A DNA stretch of 64,000 nucleotides from Sphingobium sp. JS3065 (GTDB lineage Bacteria; Pseudomonadota; Alphaproteobacteria; Sphingomonadales; Sphingomonadaceae), in assembly GCF_026427355.1 (NCBI RefSeq), contig NZ_CP102668.1:84601-148600 (forward strand). Direction: 5' to 3'. Both the position numbers and the translations under genes were made by a program. Position 1 is the first letter of the stretch; each line of letters begins with the position of its first letter. The notes below the pieces were generated by a model, which saw only the letters and a program-made list of their open reading frames with translations, searched no databases and had not been told where the DNA came from. Below, in pieces: positions 19,930 through 28,088 of this stretch.

Positions 19930-20532
19930 TTAACCGCGCACTGCCTGGACCTTCAGGACAATGTCGCCCATCCAGCCCGGCATGGCCGGACGGCCCGCGA
20001 CGAGCACGCGCGTATCGGCATCGTCAAGCCGCGCGGCGATGCGCCCGATCGCATCCGCGTCTATATTGCCCTTCCCCAGATGCGCGAGCACCTGAACGAT
20101 CGCATTCACAGACTCCGGCGCGTCAAGCACGGGCGCGCGGCTGTGCTTCAAGGCGACGGTGCGGCCACCCGCCCTGACGGTGCGCGTACGGCCGCTGGTG
20201 GCGTAGCTTACCCGGGCGGGCACCTGCGTCGAGAGACCAAGGCTATTGGCCGCCGCCGCTCCCGACAGCGCGAGCGCATCGCCGCTCTGCGCGGAGAGCG
20301 CCTGGGCCACCTGCCCGGGATCCGGGCTCAGGGCACCAAGCGTGTTATGCTGGCGGGGATAGTCGTAGAGACCGCGACCGATCCGGCGGATGTCGCCGGC
20401 ATGCGCGAGACGCGACAGCGCCATGTCGACCGAGCCGCGTGTACCGAAGTCGACGAACTGCTTGGGCGTAAACACCCAGCCACGGCCCTTGCCGCGCACA
20501 CGCTTCATAATCCGATCAGCCACCGCAGGCAT
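19930..20532 (-). CDS. DUF6088 / AbiEi-like antitoxin-type regulator
   Basis: A 200-residue protein starting MPAVADRIMKRVRGKGRGWV, with an N-terminal winged-helix region (VFTPKQFVDFGTRGSVDMAL through GRGLYDYPR). This resembles the AbiEi antitoxin family, which represses its own operon and pairs with a nucleotidyltransferase toxin, AbiEii. An AGGAG site sits 7 bases before the ATG. No AbiEii-like gene follows; the next gene in the same direction is hipB. It may be an orphan antitoxin that protects against a toxin carried elsewhere, or it may regulate the hip locus. Family call fairly good, role inferred. Confidence 0.75.
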   Translation of the reverse strand: MPAVADRIMKRVRGKGRGWVFTPKQFVDFGTRGSVDMALSRLAHAGDIRRIGRGLYDYPRQHNTLGALSPDPGQVAQALSAQSGDALALSGAAAANSLGLSTQVPARVSYATSGRTRTVRAGGRTVALKHSRAPVLDAPESVNAIVQVLAHLGKGNIDADAIGRIAARLDDADTRVLVAGRPAMPGWMGDIVLKVQAVRG

Positions 20533-20547
20533 GTCGATGCTCCTATC

Positions 20548-20577
20548 TGTTAGGTAATAACATGGTTTTTTCTAACA
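20548..20577 (-). promoter_or_regulatory. Inverted repeat upstream of the DUF6088 gene
   Basis: TGTTAG (20548-20553) and CTAACA (20572-20577) form inverted arms around an AT-rich 18-bp spacer, 15 bp upstream of the ATG and overlapping the likely promoter. Autoregulation through inverted repeats is known for AbiEi-type regulators, so this is a plausible self-operator. Confidence 0.45.
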
Positions 20578-20677
20578 AGATTTGGCCGCAAAAAGCGCTA
20601 ATTCCCTCGACTTTCCAAGATATTATAGCACTTGGTGTTGGGAGCATCCCTTCGCAAGATAAACCGCCCCATGCGAA

Positions 20678-21784
20678 TCAACGCTCCCGCCCACGCTCCG
20701 GCGCTGGCCGCTCGGGACCAGCTCCACCCTCCAGCTCGCGCGTCGGCTGTGTCGCTTGCCGCCCCTGCATCATCTCGCGGGCCAGGGCGAGACGTCGGGA
20801 GACCGCCGGCGGCATAGCCGCCAAGAAACCCGCAATTTCGTCGGAAAGCGCCTGGTCGTCGGCCTCGCCGGTACGTGCAAGCGCCACCGCCGCCTCGGCA
20901 TAAGCACCGCGTATCTGCTTCTGGCGAACCAGCGCCATCACGTCTTGCGGCCGCCGTTCCTCATCGCGCGCGTGCGCAAAGGCCCGGGCGCGCAGCACGT
21001 TGAGTTCATCCATATTGAGCCGGCGCCCCTCCTGACCGATCCGAGCATCGAGATGCAGCGCTGCAGAGCGCACACGCTTTTGAACGTGACCGCGCGCCCG
21101 CCTGGGCGTCGCCTCAGCCGCGATGCCGCGCGCCCGTAGCTCATGCGCGAATGTCTCTCGCATATGATGGAGGTCGGCCTTGCGCGGATTGAACCGCGTG
21201 CCGTCCGCACCTTCTGTGGCCACCGTCAGATGGACATGCGGATGATCGGTATCTGTGTGGAGCGCCAGCATATAGGCGTGATTGTCCTCGAACAGGATCC
21301 GGGCGAACGCCTGGACGGCGTCCTGCAGCGTCTCGGGATCGGTCGAACCGCCGGGCATGGAGAGGACCAGCGACAGCGAGGTCGGCCGATCGCGGCCATG
21401 CTCGTTCATCGCCTCGTCGAGCATAGCCCAGTCCTGCGCGATCTCCTTCAGGCGCTTGGGATCATCAATGATCTCGCCTTCGCTTGAGCGTACCGCAAGC
21501 TTCCCGTGCCGCGCAACATAGCCGAAATGCTCGGATAGATGATGCGCGCCATATTGCTTTCCCGAGACCTTGACCATGACCTCCGGGGCCTTGCGCACGA
21601 TCCGCTCGAGCTTGGCCCGAGCCTCGGCCTGGCTCAGCGGCACGGGCCGCCCCGGCCCTCCCCGGCCCGATCCGCCTCGCCCGACGCGGACATAAGCCCC
21701 CCGCAGTATCCGTTTCCCGCCGGTGGGCGGCCGCCATGCCTCCATGAGGCTGGGCAGCGGCAGGATGCCCTCCTCCTCAAGCAT
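20678..21784 (-). CDS. Relaxase / mobilisation nuclease
   Basis: A protein of about 368 residues from the ATG at 21784, which overlaps the mobC stop by 8 bases. The key signature is the histidine triad motif III, HTDTDHPHVHLTV, typical of MOB-type relaxases that coordinate a metal. Candidate nicking tyrosines lie upstream in GKQYGAHHLSEHFGYVARHG. The C-terminal 120 residues are Arg/Ala-rich and helical. The enzyme would nick the plasmid at oriT and stay covalently bound during transfer. It is shorter than relaxases fused to helicase or primase, so this looks like a mobilisation unit that needs an external or distant type IV secretion system. Confidence 0.82.
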   Translation of the reverse strand: MLEEEGILPLPSLMEAWRPPTGGKRILRGAYVRVGRGGSGRGGPGRPVPLSQAEARAKLERIVRKAPEVMVKVSGKQYGAHHLSEHFGYVARHGKLAVRSSEGEIIDDPKRLKEIAQDWAMLDEAMNEHGRDRPTSLSLVLSMPGGSTDPETLQDAVQAFARILFEDNHAYMLALHTDTDHPHVHLTVATEGADGTRFNPRKADLHHMRETFAHELRARGIAAEATPRRARGHVQKRVRSAALHLDARIGQEGRRLNMDELNVLRARAFAHARDEERRPQDVMALVRQKQIRGAYAEAAVALARTGEADDQALSDEIAGFLAAMPPAVSRRLALAREMMQGRQATQPTRELEGGAGPERPAPERGRER

Positions 21785-22313
21785 CGAGGCTGTCCCAATA
21801 GGCAAGATCGCCCTTGAGCGCGGCGCCGAGACCGGCAAGCGCCGTCCCGATTTCCGCCCGGAAGCTTGCCACCCGCGCCGCCTCGCGGGCAACATCGAGC
21901 CCGGATTCCACCATCACCGAGGCATTGAGCGCCCGCGTCGCCTGATTGAGATTGATGCCGATCCGGTTGAGCTCGCGCCACGCCTGAGCCACTGCCGCCC
22001 GCTCTTCAAGCGGCAGCGATGCCGCCGAATGCAGCCAGCGGCGCACCAGCCTTGTCACCCAGTCTGTGCGCTTCATACCCAAAGCATCAGCCTCGGCATC
22101 CAGCGCGGCAATTTCTGCATCGCTCAGCCGGATCTCAAACCGCCGTGTTGCTCGCTCCCGCCGGCGGACTGGCCCCGACCGCTCGCCCTCCTCCGCGTCC
22201 ACTGCATTCATGACGAGGCGCCGCAGCAAAACCGAGCGGCCACCGGCGCTCTCCGCCACAGCATCGAAGCGCTGAGCGACTGCATCGTCGAGACGAAAGG
22301 TGAAGACGGACAT
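21777..22313 (-). CDS. MobC-like relaxosome accessory protein
   Basis: A 178-residue protein. The N-terminal half looks like a ribbon-helix-helix DNA-binding region (FTFRLDDAVAQRFDAVAE and FEIRLSDAEIAALDAEADAL). The segment RELNRIGINLNQATRALN is the classic MobC core motif. It would bind oriT, open the nic region and recruit the relaxase. It is the first gene of the mob unit; the likely oriT is directly upstream (22314-22440). Confidence 0.82.
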   Translation of the reverse strand: MSVFTFRLDDAVAQRFDAVAESAGGRSVLLRRLVMNAVDAEEGERSGPVRRRERATRRFEIRLSDAEIAALDAEADALGMKRTDWVTRLVRRWLHSAASLPLEERAAVAQAWRELNRIGINLNQATRALNASVMVESGLDVAREAARVASFRAEIGTALAGLGAALKGDLAYWDSLDA

Positions 22314-22440
22314 GCATCAAAGGCTATTGTCATACATCCCCGGCGTCACGCCTATCCGGCCCTCACCTTCACTCAACTCATCTGATAGTCTGCTTGAGCA
22401 GACTTCGACCATATTTGGCAAAATGCGCCTATCATTTACG
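22314..22440 (-). other. Candidate oriT / mob promoter region
   Basis: This gene-free stretch in front of mobC contains a short hairpin (GGCG-TCA-CGCC, 22342-22352) immediately followed by CTATCCGGC, which partly resembles the TATCC core of MOBP nic sites. It also holds the 18-bp palindrome at 22387-22404. Position relative to mobC fits an oriT; the exact nic site is not established. Confidence 0.4.
22387..22404. promoter_or_regulatory. 18-bp palindrome, copy 1 (parS/operator candidate)
   Basis: AGTCTGCTTGAGCAGACT has perfect 8-bp arms around a 2-bp centre. The same palindrome with the opposite centre (CA) occurs at 24578-24595, so the pair brackets the parB-parA-small-protein cluster. This suggests a partition-protein binding site, though a role in oriT is possible because it lies upstream of mobC. 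Confidence 0.6.
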
Positions 22441-22452
22441 CCTGATCCACGA

Positions 22453-22521
22453 GGGCGGCGCCGACGGCGCCGCCCCGGCTCGTATCTACGGAAAAGGCCG
22501 CACCCCAAAAGGGGCACGGCC
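22453..22521 (-). terminator. Two tandem hairpins after parB
   Basis: 22453-22475 is a perfect 10-bp stem (GGGCGGCGCC, loop GAC). 22496-22521 pairs GGCCG and CCCC arms around an AAAA loop. Both lie just downstream of the leftward parB gene and before the mob unit, so they likely insulate the two transcription units. Confidence 0.6.
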
Positions 22522-22563
22522 GACATACACACGAACAGGAAATGCGAACGCGGAGGAAGAGGG

Positions 22564-23496
22564 TCAGAGCATCGCGGCGTCGGGGCGTCCCTCAGACACG
22601 GCGCAAAGTCGTTCGGTCGCCACCTCCTGCCGAGAACCATCGCCAAAGATCACGACGACACGCGGGCCAAGAACAAGACGCGCGGGACGGCCATCAACTT
22701 CAACGGGAAGGCTGGCCTCTGGCGTTTGCGCCCCTGGTCGCGCGACTGGCTCAGTCCCTGCCTGCGGTTCGGGACGGACGGCGGGCACCGGCGCGGCCTG
22801 CACCTGTGCTGCCTCGATACTGGGAGCGTCCGTCTTTCCCTTCAGTCCGGCAATGAATCGTGCGCCTTCCGCCAATGTCGCGCCGCTCTCATCCCAGGCG
22901 CCCACATAGGCCTCGACTTCCGCAGGATAATCCCTGGCTGTGCGATGCAGGTCGTAGAGCAGCCGGATCGACGCGCGCGGCAGCACTTCCCGGAGATAGG
23001 CAGGCATGTCCCCATAGGCTGCATAGAGCGAGACAAACTGCTTTGAGCGGCCCAGCGCAGCGGCGATCTCGACCTGGCTCATGCCGCCCTTGAGCATACG
23101 GGCAATCGCATGAGCGAGCTCGACCGAAGACAGGTTCGCACGCTGATCGTTCTCAACGATCTGATCGGCGAGCAGATGGGTTCCCTCCCCCTCGGCCACG
23201 ATGATCGCCGGGATCGTCACCCGGCCCGCGAGTTGGGAGGCACGAAAGCGCCTCTCGCCCAAACGGATGCGATGCAAGCCGGCGGCGTCGGCGGGCGCAA
23301 CCGTGATCGGCTGCAAGAGCCCGCGGGCCGCTATGGAGGCCGCAAGCTCGGCCAGGGCGTCATCGTCGAAACTGCGCCGGGGATTGCCGGGGTCGGGGAT
23401 GACTCGATCCAGAGGGATTTCCTCGATCCGGCGCGCTGTTTCATGCGCGCCGACGAGCAGGCCGAACTCCTCGATGCGTTCGTCGAACTTACCCAT
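22564..23496 (-). CDS. parB: ParB-family partition protein (first partition system)
   Basis: A 310-residue ParB. The N-terminal ParB/Srx domain includes IPLDRVIPDPGNPRRSF and the CTP-binding boxes GLLQPITVAP and GERRFRASQLAG. A central HTH follows (MSQVEIAAALGRSKQFVSLYA), then a proline/alanine-rich linker and a short C-terminal domain. The ATG at 23496 overlaps the ParA stop by 1 base (TGATG), so translation is coupled. It would bind parS and cooperate with ParA to segregate the plasmid. The palindromes at 22387 and 24578 are candidate sites. Confidence 0.87.
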   Translation of the reverse strand: MGKFDERIEEFGLLVGAHETARRIEEIPLDRVIPDPGNPRRSFDDDALAELAASIAARGLLQPITVAPADAAGLHRIRLGERRFRASQLAGRVTIPAIIVAEGEGTHLLADQIVENDQRANLSSVELAHAIARMLKGGMSQVEIAAALGRSKQFVSLYAAYGDMPAYLREVLPRASIRLLYDLHRTARDYPAEVEAYVGAWDESGATLAEGARFIAGLKGKTDAPSIEAAQVQAAPVPAVRPEPQAGTEPVARPGAQTPEASLPVEVDGRPARLVLGPRVVVIFGDGSRQEVATERLCAVSEGRPDAAML

Positions 23497-24260
23497 CAGA
23501 TGGCGGCCGCTGGCGCTGAACCGAGCCGCCGTTCGATCTCGGCGAGGATCGGCCGAATTTCCTCGGCCGCCGCCTTGGCGCCGCCACCACCCTCCATCCA
23601 GACCGGCCGATGATTTTCCGCGGCATGCTTGTAGGTCGGTCGCGCCTTGATAAAGGCCGGGAACATCAGCCGCTCGCCCACCGCGTGCGCGAGCTTGACG
23701 GCATTGTCTATTTCGCGCCGGTCGAACGGGTTGACCATCGATGGCAGCAATCCGAGGAAATCGATCTTGCGCCCTGCCCTCGCCGCCTCGGCCTTGCGCA
23801 GCGCGGTCAGCAGCATCTTGGCGCACTCGACCGAATCTTCGGCGACCTGGACGGGCGCGATCACTGCGTCGGCGACCGCGAGAGCGCTCAGGGTCAGCTC
23901 ATCCCATTTGGGACCGGTATCGATCACGCACAGGTCGAAATGGGGCGCGAGCGCAGGAAAGCGGCCGAGAAAGTCGCGCACATCCTGCGCCGCCTTGATC
24001 ATTTGCAAACGCTGATCGGCGGCGAGCAAAGTGAGACCGACCCGACCGTCGGCGGCAAGCGCCGCCGACGGATCGAAGAGATCGGCCGCGAAGCCACCCG
24101 GCCGCTCGCGGGCTAGACGGCGCGACGAACTGCCTTGCGGGTCTAGGTCGACGAACACGACCCGGCGCCCTGCCGCTTCGGCCAGATACCAGGCGAGATG
24201 CGTGGCGAGAAAGGTCTTGCCTACCCCGCCCTTGAGAAGGCTCACGGCGATCGTTCTCAT
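23496..24260 (-). CDS. parA: ParA-family partition ATPase (first partition system)
   Basis: A 254-residue ParA starting MRTIAVSLLKGGVGKTFLA at 24260; the Walker A box is the deviant KGGVGKT form. VFVDLDPQGSSS is the Walker A-prime/switch region and LCVIDTGP the Walker B strand. It lacks a long N-terminal HTH, so it is a type Ib-like or chromosomal-size ParA and autoregulation would depend on ParB or another factor. The upstream ORF extension to 24566 is rejected because it is low-complexity, overlaps the small upstream gene and has no start signal. Confidence 0.87.
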   Translation of the reverse strand: MRTIAVSLLKGGVGKTFLATHLAWYLAEAAGRRVVFVDLDPQGSSSRRLARERPGGFAADLFDPSAALAADGRVGLTLLAADQRLQMIKAAQDVRDFLGRFPALAPHFDLCVIDTGPKWDELTLSALAVADAVIAPVQVAEDSVECAKMLLTALRKAEAARAGRKIDFLGLLPSMVNPFDRREIDNAVKLAHAVGERLMFPAFIKARPTYKHAAENHRPVWMEGGGGAKAAAEEIRPILAEIERRLGSAPAAAI

Positions 24261-24273
24261 CGGTGCGGCCAGC

Positions 24274-24450
24274 TCAGCAATAGTCGTCCGGACCGTCGCG
24301 CAGATTGCGCTCATAATGGTCGCGCGATAACCAGTCGCCGCCGCCGCCGATGCCGGGACCGACATAGCGGAACAGGTAGACGGTGAGCGCGAAACAGCCG
24401 AACGCAAAGAGGATCGCGTGATCGGGATGCGCGGCGAAATAGGCGGACAT
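24274..24450 (-). CDS. 58-residue predicted membrane protein upstream of parA
   Basis: A short gene reading MSAYFAAHPDHAILFAF at its start, then a hydrophobic stretch (AILFAFGCFALTVYLFRYV) that would make a single transmembrane helix. A glycine-rich turn and a charged tail ending DGPDDYC follow. It ends 13 bases before the parA ATG on the same strand, so it probably heads the par operon. No family recognised; membrane anchoring of the operon products or an unrelated small plasmid protein are both possible. Confidence 0.6.
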   Translation of the reverse strand: MSAYFAAHPDHAILFAFGCFALTVYLFRYVGPGIGGGGDWLSRDHYERNLRDGPDDYC

Positions 24451-24577
24451 GGCGTTAACTCCTCAAATGGTCTGATCCCGCGCCGGTTCACAGCTTTGCA
24501 TCGGCCGCACGGGGGCGATGCTCCGGTGCACCCTCCCCTCCCCGAGCGCACTTGGTGCGTGGACATCCTTTGCGCGC

Positions 24578-24595
24578 AGTCTGCTCAAGCAGACT
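24578..24595. promoter_or_regulatory. 18-bp palindrome, copy 2 (parS/operator candidate)
   Basis: AGTCTGCTCAAGCAGACT has the same 8-bp arms as 22387-22404. It lies about 130 bp upstream of the first gene of the par operon, where an autoregulatory operator or centromere would be expected. Confidence 0.6.
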
Positions 24596-24600
24596 TTTCA

Positions 24601-24629
24601 CGGCCATCCCCCCGGTCGGGGGGAGGCCG
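24601..24629. terminator. GC-rich hairpin upstream of the par operon
   Basis: CGGCC and CCCCCC arms pair with GGGGGG and GGCCG around a GGTC loop. It sits between the par promoter region and a truncated gene remnant, probably terminating leftward transcription from the right. Confidence 0.5.
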
Positions 24630-24635
24630 TGCCGA

Positions 24636-24722
24636 TCAGTATTCCTCGGCGAGTAGGATCGTCAGAACCCGAGTGGTGACGTCGGGATTGGCTGGATCGG
24701 GTGAGCCCCAGGCAAGCTCGAG
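24636..24722 (-). pseudogene. Remnant of a DUF3768-like gene 3' end
   Basis: Read leftward, 28 codons encode LELAWGSPDPANPDVTTRV and then LTILLAEEY before TGA. This resembles the C-terminus of DUF3768-type plasmid proteins. An in-frame stop lies just upstream and no start is available. It marks an old recombination boundary at the edge of the defence island. Confidence 0.4.
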
Positions 24723-24867
24723 ATCACGTCACGAGCCGCGCGCTCCATTGACCCCGACAGAGTTTGTCACCCCATTGAGCTATAATTTGCCTATCTAGAA
24801 AGATGAAAGATCGACAGAACTAAAATCTGCTCGAACTTCAGTTTCATGCGGAGGAAAGCGACACGGA

Positions 24868-25278
24868 ATGACAAGACCAATCGAACGCTATCTGAGCGAA
24901 CTGACGCAAAAAGCTCAAGCCGCCGGTCTGGACATGGCGAAGCCCGGTTCAAACTGGGCGCCAATGCGACCCCTGATTCGCGGTACACATATCAGCACCA
25001 GCGTCACCAAGGATAAGGTCCAGGTGAATCTCAATAATGATCGCGACGAAGATCGGCAGCGCTACAACGCGCTCGTCGTTGATCGCGCCACAATCGATAC
25101 GGCCATCGGCATGGGTTTGAAATGGGAGAAGGAAGGCAGCGTCAAAAAGACCGTTATCCGCGCGACGCGTGACGGAGGATATGACGTTTCCGACTGGGAC
25201 GAGCAGCATGAATGGGCCATCACGATGATGAAGGCCTTCATCGATCAATTCGGTCCGCGCCTTGCGCGCTTCGGCTGA
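24868..25278 (+). CDS. DUF4268-like protein preceding McrBC
   Basis: A 136-residue protein. The pattern VQVNLNNDRDEDRQRYNALV, then GLKWEKEG, then YDVSDWDEQHEWAITMMKAF is typical of the DUF4268 fold, which often accompanies restriction and other defence genes. GGAGGA lies upstream of the ATG. The gene ends 8 bases before the McrB start, so it is most likely the first gene of the mcr operon. A substrate-recognition or accessory role is inferred from position only. Confidence 0.6.
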   Translation: MTRPIERYLSELTQKAQAAGLDMAKPGSNWAPMRPLIRGTHISTSVTKDKVQVNLNNDRDEDRQRYNALVVDRATIDTAIGMGLKWEKEGSVKKTVIRATRDGGYDVSDWDEQHEWAITMMKAFIDQFGPRLARFG

Positions 25279-25286
25279 CTGACTTT

Positions 25287-28088
25287 ATGCAGGACCATGC
25301 GTTCAAGGCTGCGCTCAGTGCCGAGGGACAAGCTACCTCCAGCATCTCCACCCGGCTCTCCGATGCGCGTCGTATAGAAAAGCATTTCGGTGATCTTGAT
25401 GCCGCCTTTGCCCGAGATGGCTGCGCCGCGATCATGCAGGCGCTGACCTATACGACTTCGGACCAAGCGGCAGGTAGGGCCAATCCTTCGGGCATGCCCA
25501 TTGAGGGAAATCTCTATGATTCCCTGAGCAGCTACAGATCGGCTTTATCGGCCTATATTCGTTTTTTGAACGCATCACAGACTAATGTCGATGAATCCCA
25601 GGCTGACCGCATCCGCCAGTTTGTTGCGAGACATTATGCCGATAGCGCGCGCCAGGAGGGGCGCAAGCACTTCACGGTGATCTCAGGTCAGGTGCATCGT
25701 GACATGAATCTTCACAACGCCATGCCCGCTATCTGCAGCGCGCTTGGGTCCAAGAAATTCACTGCGATGATTGATGCCGAGCTTGCCGAGCGCGCAGGTC
25801 CCACCAATAGCTCGACGGTCAAATTTACCTTTGCCTTTCACCCAGACGGCAATTTTGACATCGCCGCAGCCGATCGAGAGCTACGCCGACGCTATGGCGA
25901 TCCCATTCCCACGATCAAACCCGAAGGCAACCAGAAGATCATCAGCTTCGCCCTGCATGATGAAAGACAGATTGCTCTTGAACTAGAGGGGAAAAGCGTC
26001 CGCCTGTGGCTAGAGGACGATGCGGACGCACCGCCGCCGCCTTGCGAGAAATTCGACACCTATCTTCCGAGCCAAGGCCGTCAAACCAATCTTCCGAGCC
26101 GCTTGCGGCACAATCCGCCGGGCGACATGCAAGCGCGACGTGTCATCAAAGCAGTTATTCCCCAGCTATCGACGCTGACCGCCGTGCTGGACTGGTACGA
26201 GGCAATCCACGAGGATATTATGCAACTGACCCGCGAGGCCGTCATTGAGGCAATGGCTGAATGCGATGCGCTAGGCGTTCAGCAGTTTCTCACCACGCAT
26301 GATTTCAGAAATCCCAACAGCTATTGGGTGGAGGAAAAGGGCAGGCATTATCCTGCAAAGGCGATTGCCAATGTCGGGTTACGCGCGATCCTCGGGCCAT
26401 CAACGAAAATCGTCGATGCAACCCGGTCGCGCGACATGCTTACGCGGCTTGGTTTTCTCGTGATCGACCGCAACGCCCAGGAAGATACAACACCGTCGGA
26501 CGAGCCGTTGCTACCGGAAAAACAACTGCCGCAAACCACGAACCTGATCCTGTACGGCCCGCCCGGAACCGGCAAGACCTACGCCACGGCGTGGGAAGCC
26601 GTGCGGCTCTGTCTCGGAGACGCTGCGGCGGCGCAATTGCGCCACGACAGGGATCGCCTGATGGCCGAATATCGCCGCCTCGCTGGCGAAGGGCAGATCG
26701 AGTTCGTCACCTTCCACCAGTCCTTCTCTTATGAGGATTTCGTCGAAGGATTGAGGCCGACGACCCGAACCGAGCTGGAGGGTGACCAGGAGCAGGATGT
26801 TACCGCATCAGGCGGCTTCAGCCTCAAGCCGCATGCCGGTGTCTTCAAGCTCATCAGCGAAAGGGCGCGGCTCGACACGGGTGATGCGCCCACGCGCCGG
26901 CTCGACCGCTCGAGATCGATTTATAAGATCGCCCTCGGACAGCGCGGCAATCAAGAGGATCGCATTAAGGAAGGGCTCGACGGCGCGCTGATCCATCTGG
27001 GCTGGGGTGGCGATATCGACTGGTCCGACGAACGCTTCGACGATTTCGAAGAAATTCGGAAGGAGTGGAACGAGAAAAAGGATCCCGATGCCTCCGGCAA
27101 GGACCCCAATATCGAGATGACCTACGCTTTCCGATCGGGCCTTCAGATCGATGATTATGTGGTCATTTCTGATGGACGGGATAGCTATCGCGCCTTTGGG
27201 CAGGTGACCGGCGAATATCGGTTCGATCCCGATGCCAGTTTCCATCCCCACCGCCGCAGCGTCAAATGGATATGGCGCGATGACGAGGGCGCAGAGCGAA
27301 GCGCCTTCTACCCGCGGAACTTTCGGCGGCAGTCCGCCTATCGATTGGATCCGGACGAGATCGATTGGGATGCGCTGGAAACCGTCGTCATTGGCCCCAA
27401 CGCGGAGCGCCCCGTCGCTGGCGCACGGCCACATGTGCTGGTCATCGACGAAATCAACCGGGCCAACATCTCGCGGGTGTTCGGCGAGCTGATTACGTTG
27501 CTCGAAGTGGACAAACGCTTGGGCTGCGAGAACGAAGTAAGGGTCCGGCTACCCTATTCCGGAACAAGCTTCGGCGTACCGTCGAACCTTCACATCATCG
27601 CCACCATGAACACCGCTGACCGTTCAATCGCGCTGCTCGACACCGCGCTGCGCCGCCGGTTCACGTTCCGCGAGTTGATGCCAGACACCGAAGCGCTTCG
27701 CGGAGCGCTGGCGGCAAAGCAAATCGACGCCAATAATGTCGACGGAATCGATCTGTGCAAACTGATGCGAACCATCAATGAACGGATCGAGTATCTTTTC
27801 GATCGAGAACACCAAATCGGTCACGCCTATTTCACAGGATGCCGCAGACGTGCGGACGTCGAGGACGTCATGCGCCACAAGGTCATCCCGCTTCTGGCCG
27901 AGTATTTCTATGAGGACTGGTCAAAGGTCGCTGCCGTACTCGGCGACAGCGACGGCGCGGCGGGTGCTCGGTTCATTGGGGCAAAAAGGCTTTCCACGCC
28001 GGCGAGCTTTGCTGAAGATGAATTTGGGGGCGACAAGCTGCGCTGGAGCGTGAAGGCAAGCTTCGATTTTTCGGAATTCGAAATCTGA
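25287..28088 (+). CDS. mcrB: McrB-like multidomain GTPase (type IV restriction specificity subunit)
   Basis: A protein of about 933 residues from ATG 25287; the ORF extends upstream only by overlapping the previous gene. Three parts are visible. First, an N-terminal region (1-310) without a clear family. Second, residues about 314-365 (LTREAVIEAMAECDALGVQQ through GRHYPAKAIANVG) resemble the N-terminal head domain of ScoMcrA-type enzymes. Third, the AAA+ motor has Walker A GPPGTGKT near residue 424, Walker B VLVIDEIN near 719 and the McrB signature MNTADRS near 774. About 190 residues are inserted between Walker A and B, including DYVVISDGRDSYRAFGQVTG, which looks EVE-like. McrB hydrolyses GTP and recognises modified DNA; the modification recognised here is unknown. 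Confidence 0.85.
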   Translation: MQDHAFKAALSAEGQATSSISTRLSDARRIEKHFGDLDAAFARDGCAAIMQALTYTTSDQAAGRANPSGMPIEGNLYDSLSSYRSALSAYIRFLNASQTNVDESQADRIRQFVARHYADSARQEGRKHFTVISGQVHRDMNLHNAMPAICSALGSKKFTAMIDAELAERAGPTNSSTVKFTFAFHPDGNFDIAAADRELRRRYGDPIPTIKPEGNQKIISFALHDERQIALELEGKSVRLWLEDDADAPPPPCEKFDTYLPSQGRQTNLPSRLRHNPPGDMQARRVIKAVIPQLSTLTAVLDWYEAIHEDIMQLTREAVIEAMAECDALGVQQFLTTHDFRNPNSYWVEEKGRHYPAKAIANVGLRAILGPSTKIVDATRSRDMLTRLGFLVIDRNAQEDTTPSDEPLLPEKQLPQTTNLILYGPPGTGKTYATAWEAVRLCLGDAAAAQLRHDRDRLMAEYRRLAGEGQIEFVTFHQSFSYEDFVEGLRPTTRTELEGDQEQDVTASGGFSLKPHAGVFKLISERARLDTGDAPTRRLDRSRSIYKIALGQRGNQEDRIKEGLDGALIHLGWGGDIDWSDERFDDFEEIRKEWNEKKDPDASGKDPNIEMTYAFRSGLQIDDYVVISDGRDSYRAFGQVTGEYRFDPDASFHPHRRSVKWIWRDDEGAERSAFYPRNFRRQSAYRLDPDEIDWDALETVVIGPNAERPVAGARPHVLVIDEINRANISRVFGELITLLEVDKRLGCENEVRVRLPYSGTSFGVPSNLHIIATMNTADRSIALLDTALRRRFTFRELMPDTEALRGALAAKQIDANNVDGIDLCKLMRTINERIEYLFDREHQIGHAYFTGCRRRADVEDVMRHKVIPLLAEYFYEDWSKVAAVLGDSDGAAGARFIGAKRLSTPASFAEDEFGGDKLRWSVKASFDFSEFEI

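Noticed and set aside
20756..21139. Rightward ORFs opposite the relaxase
   Set aside because: Antisense shadows of a GC-rich gene whose leftward frame contains a clear relaxase histidine motif.
23496..24566. ParA with a 100-residue N-terminal extension
   Set aside because: The extension overlaps a better small gene on the same strand, is low-complexity, and MRTIAVSLLKGG at 24260 is a typical ParA start.
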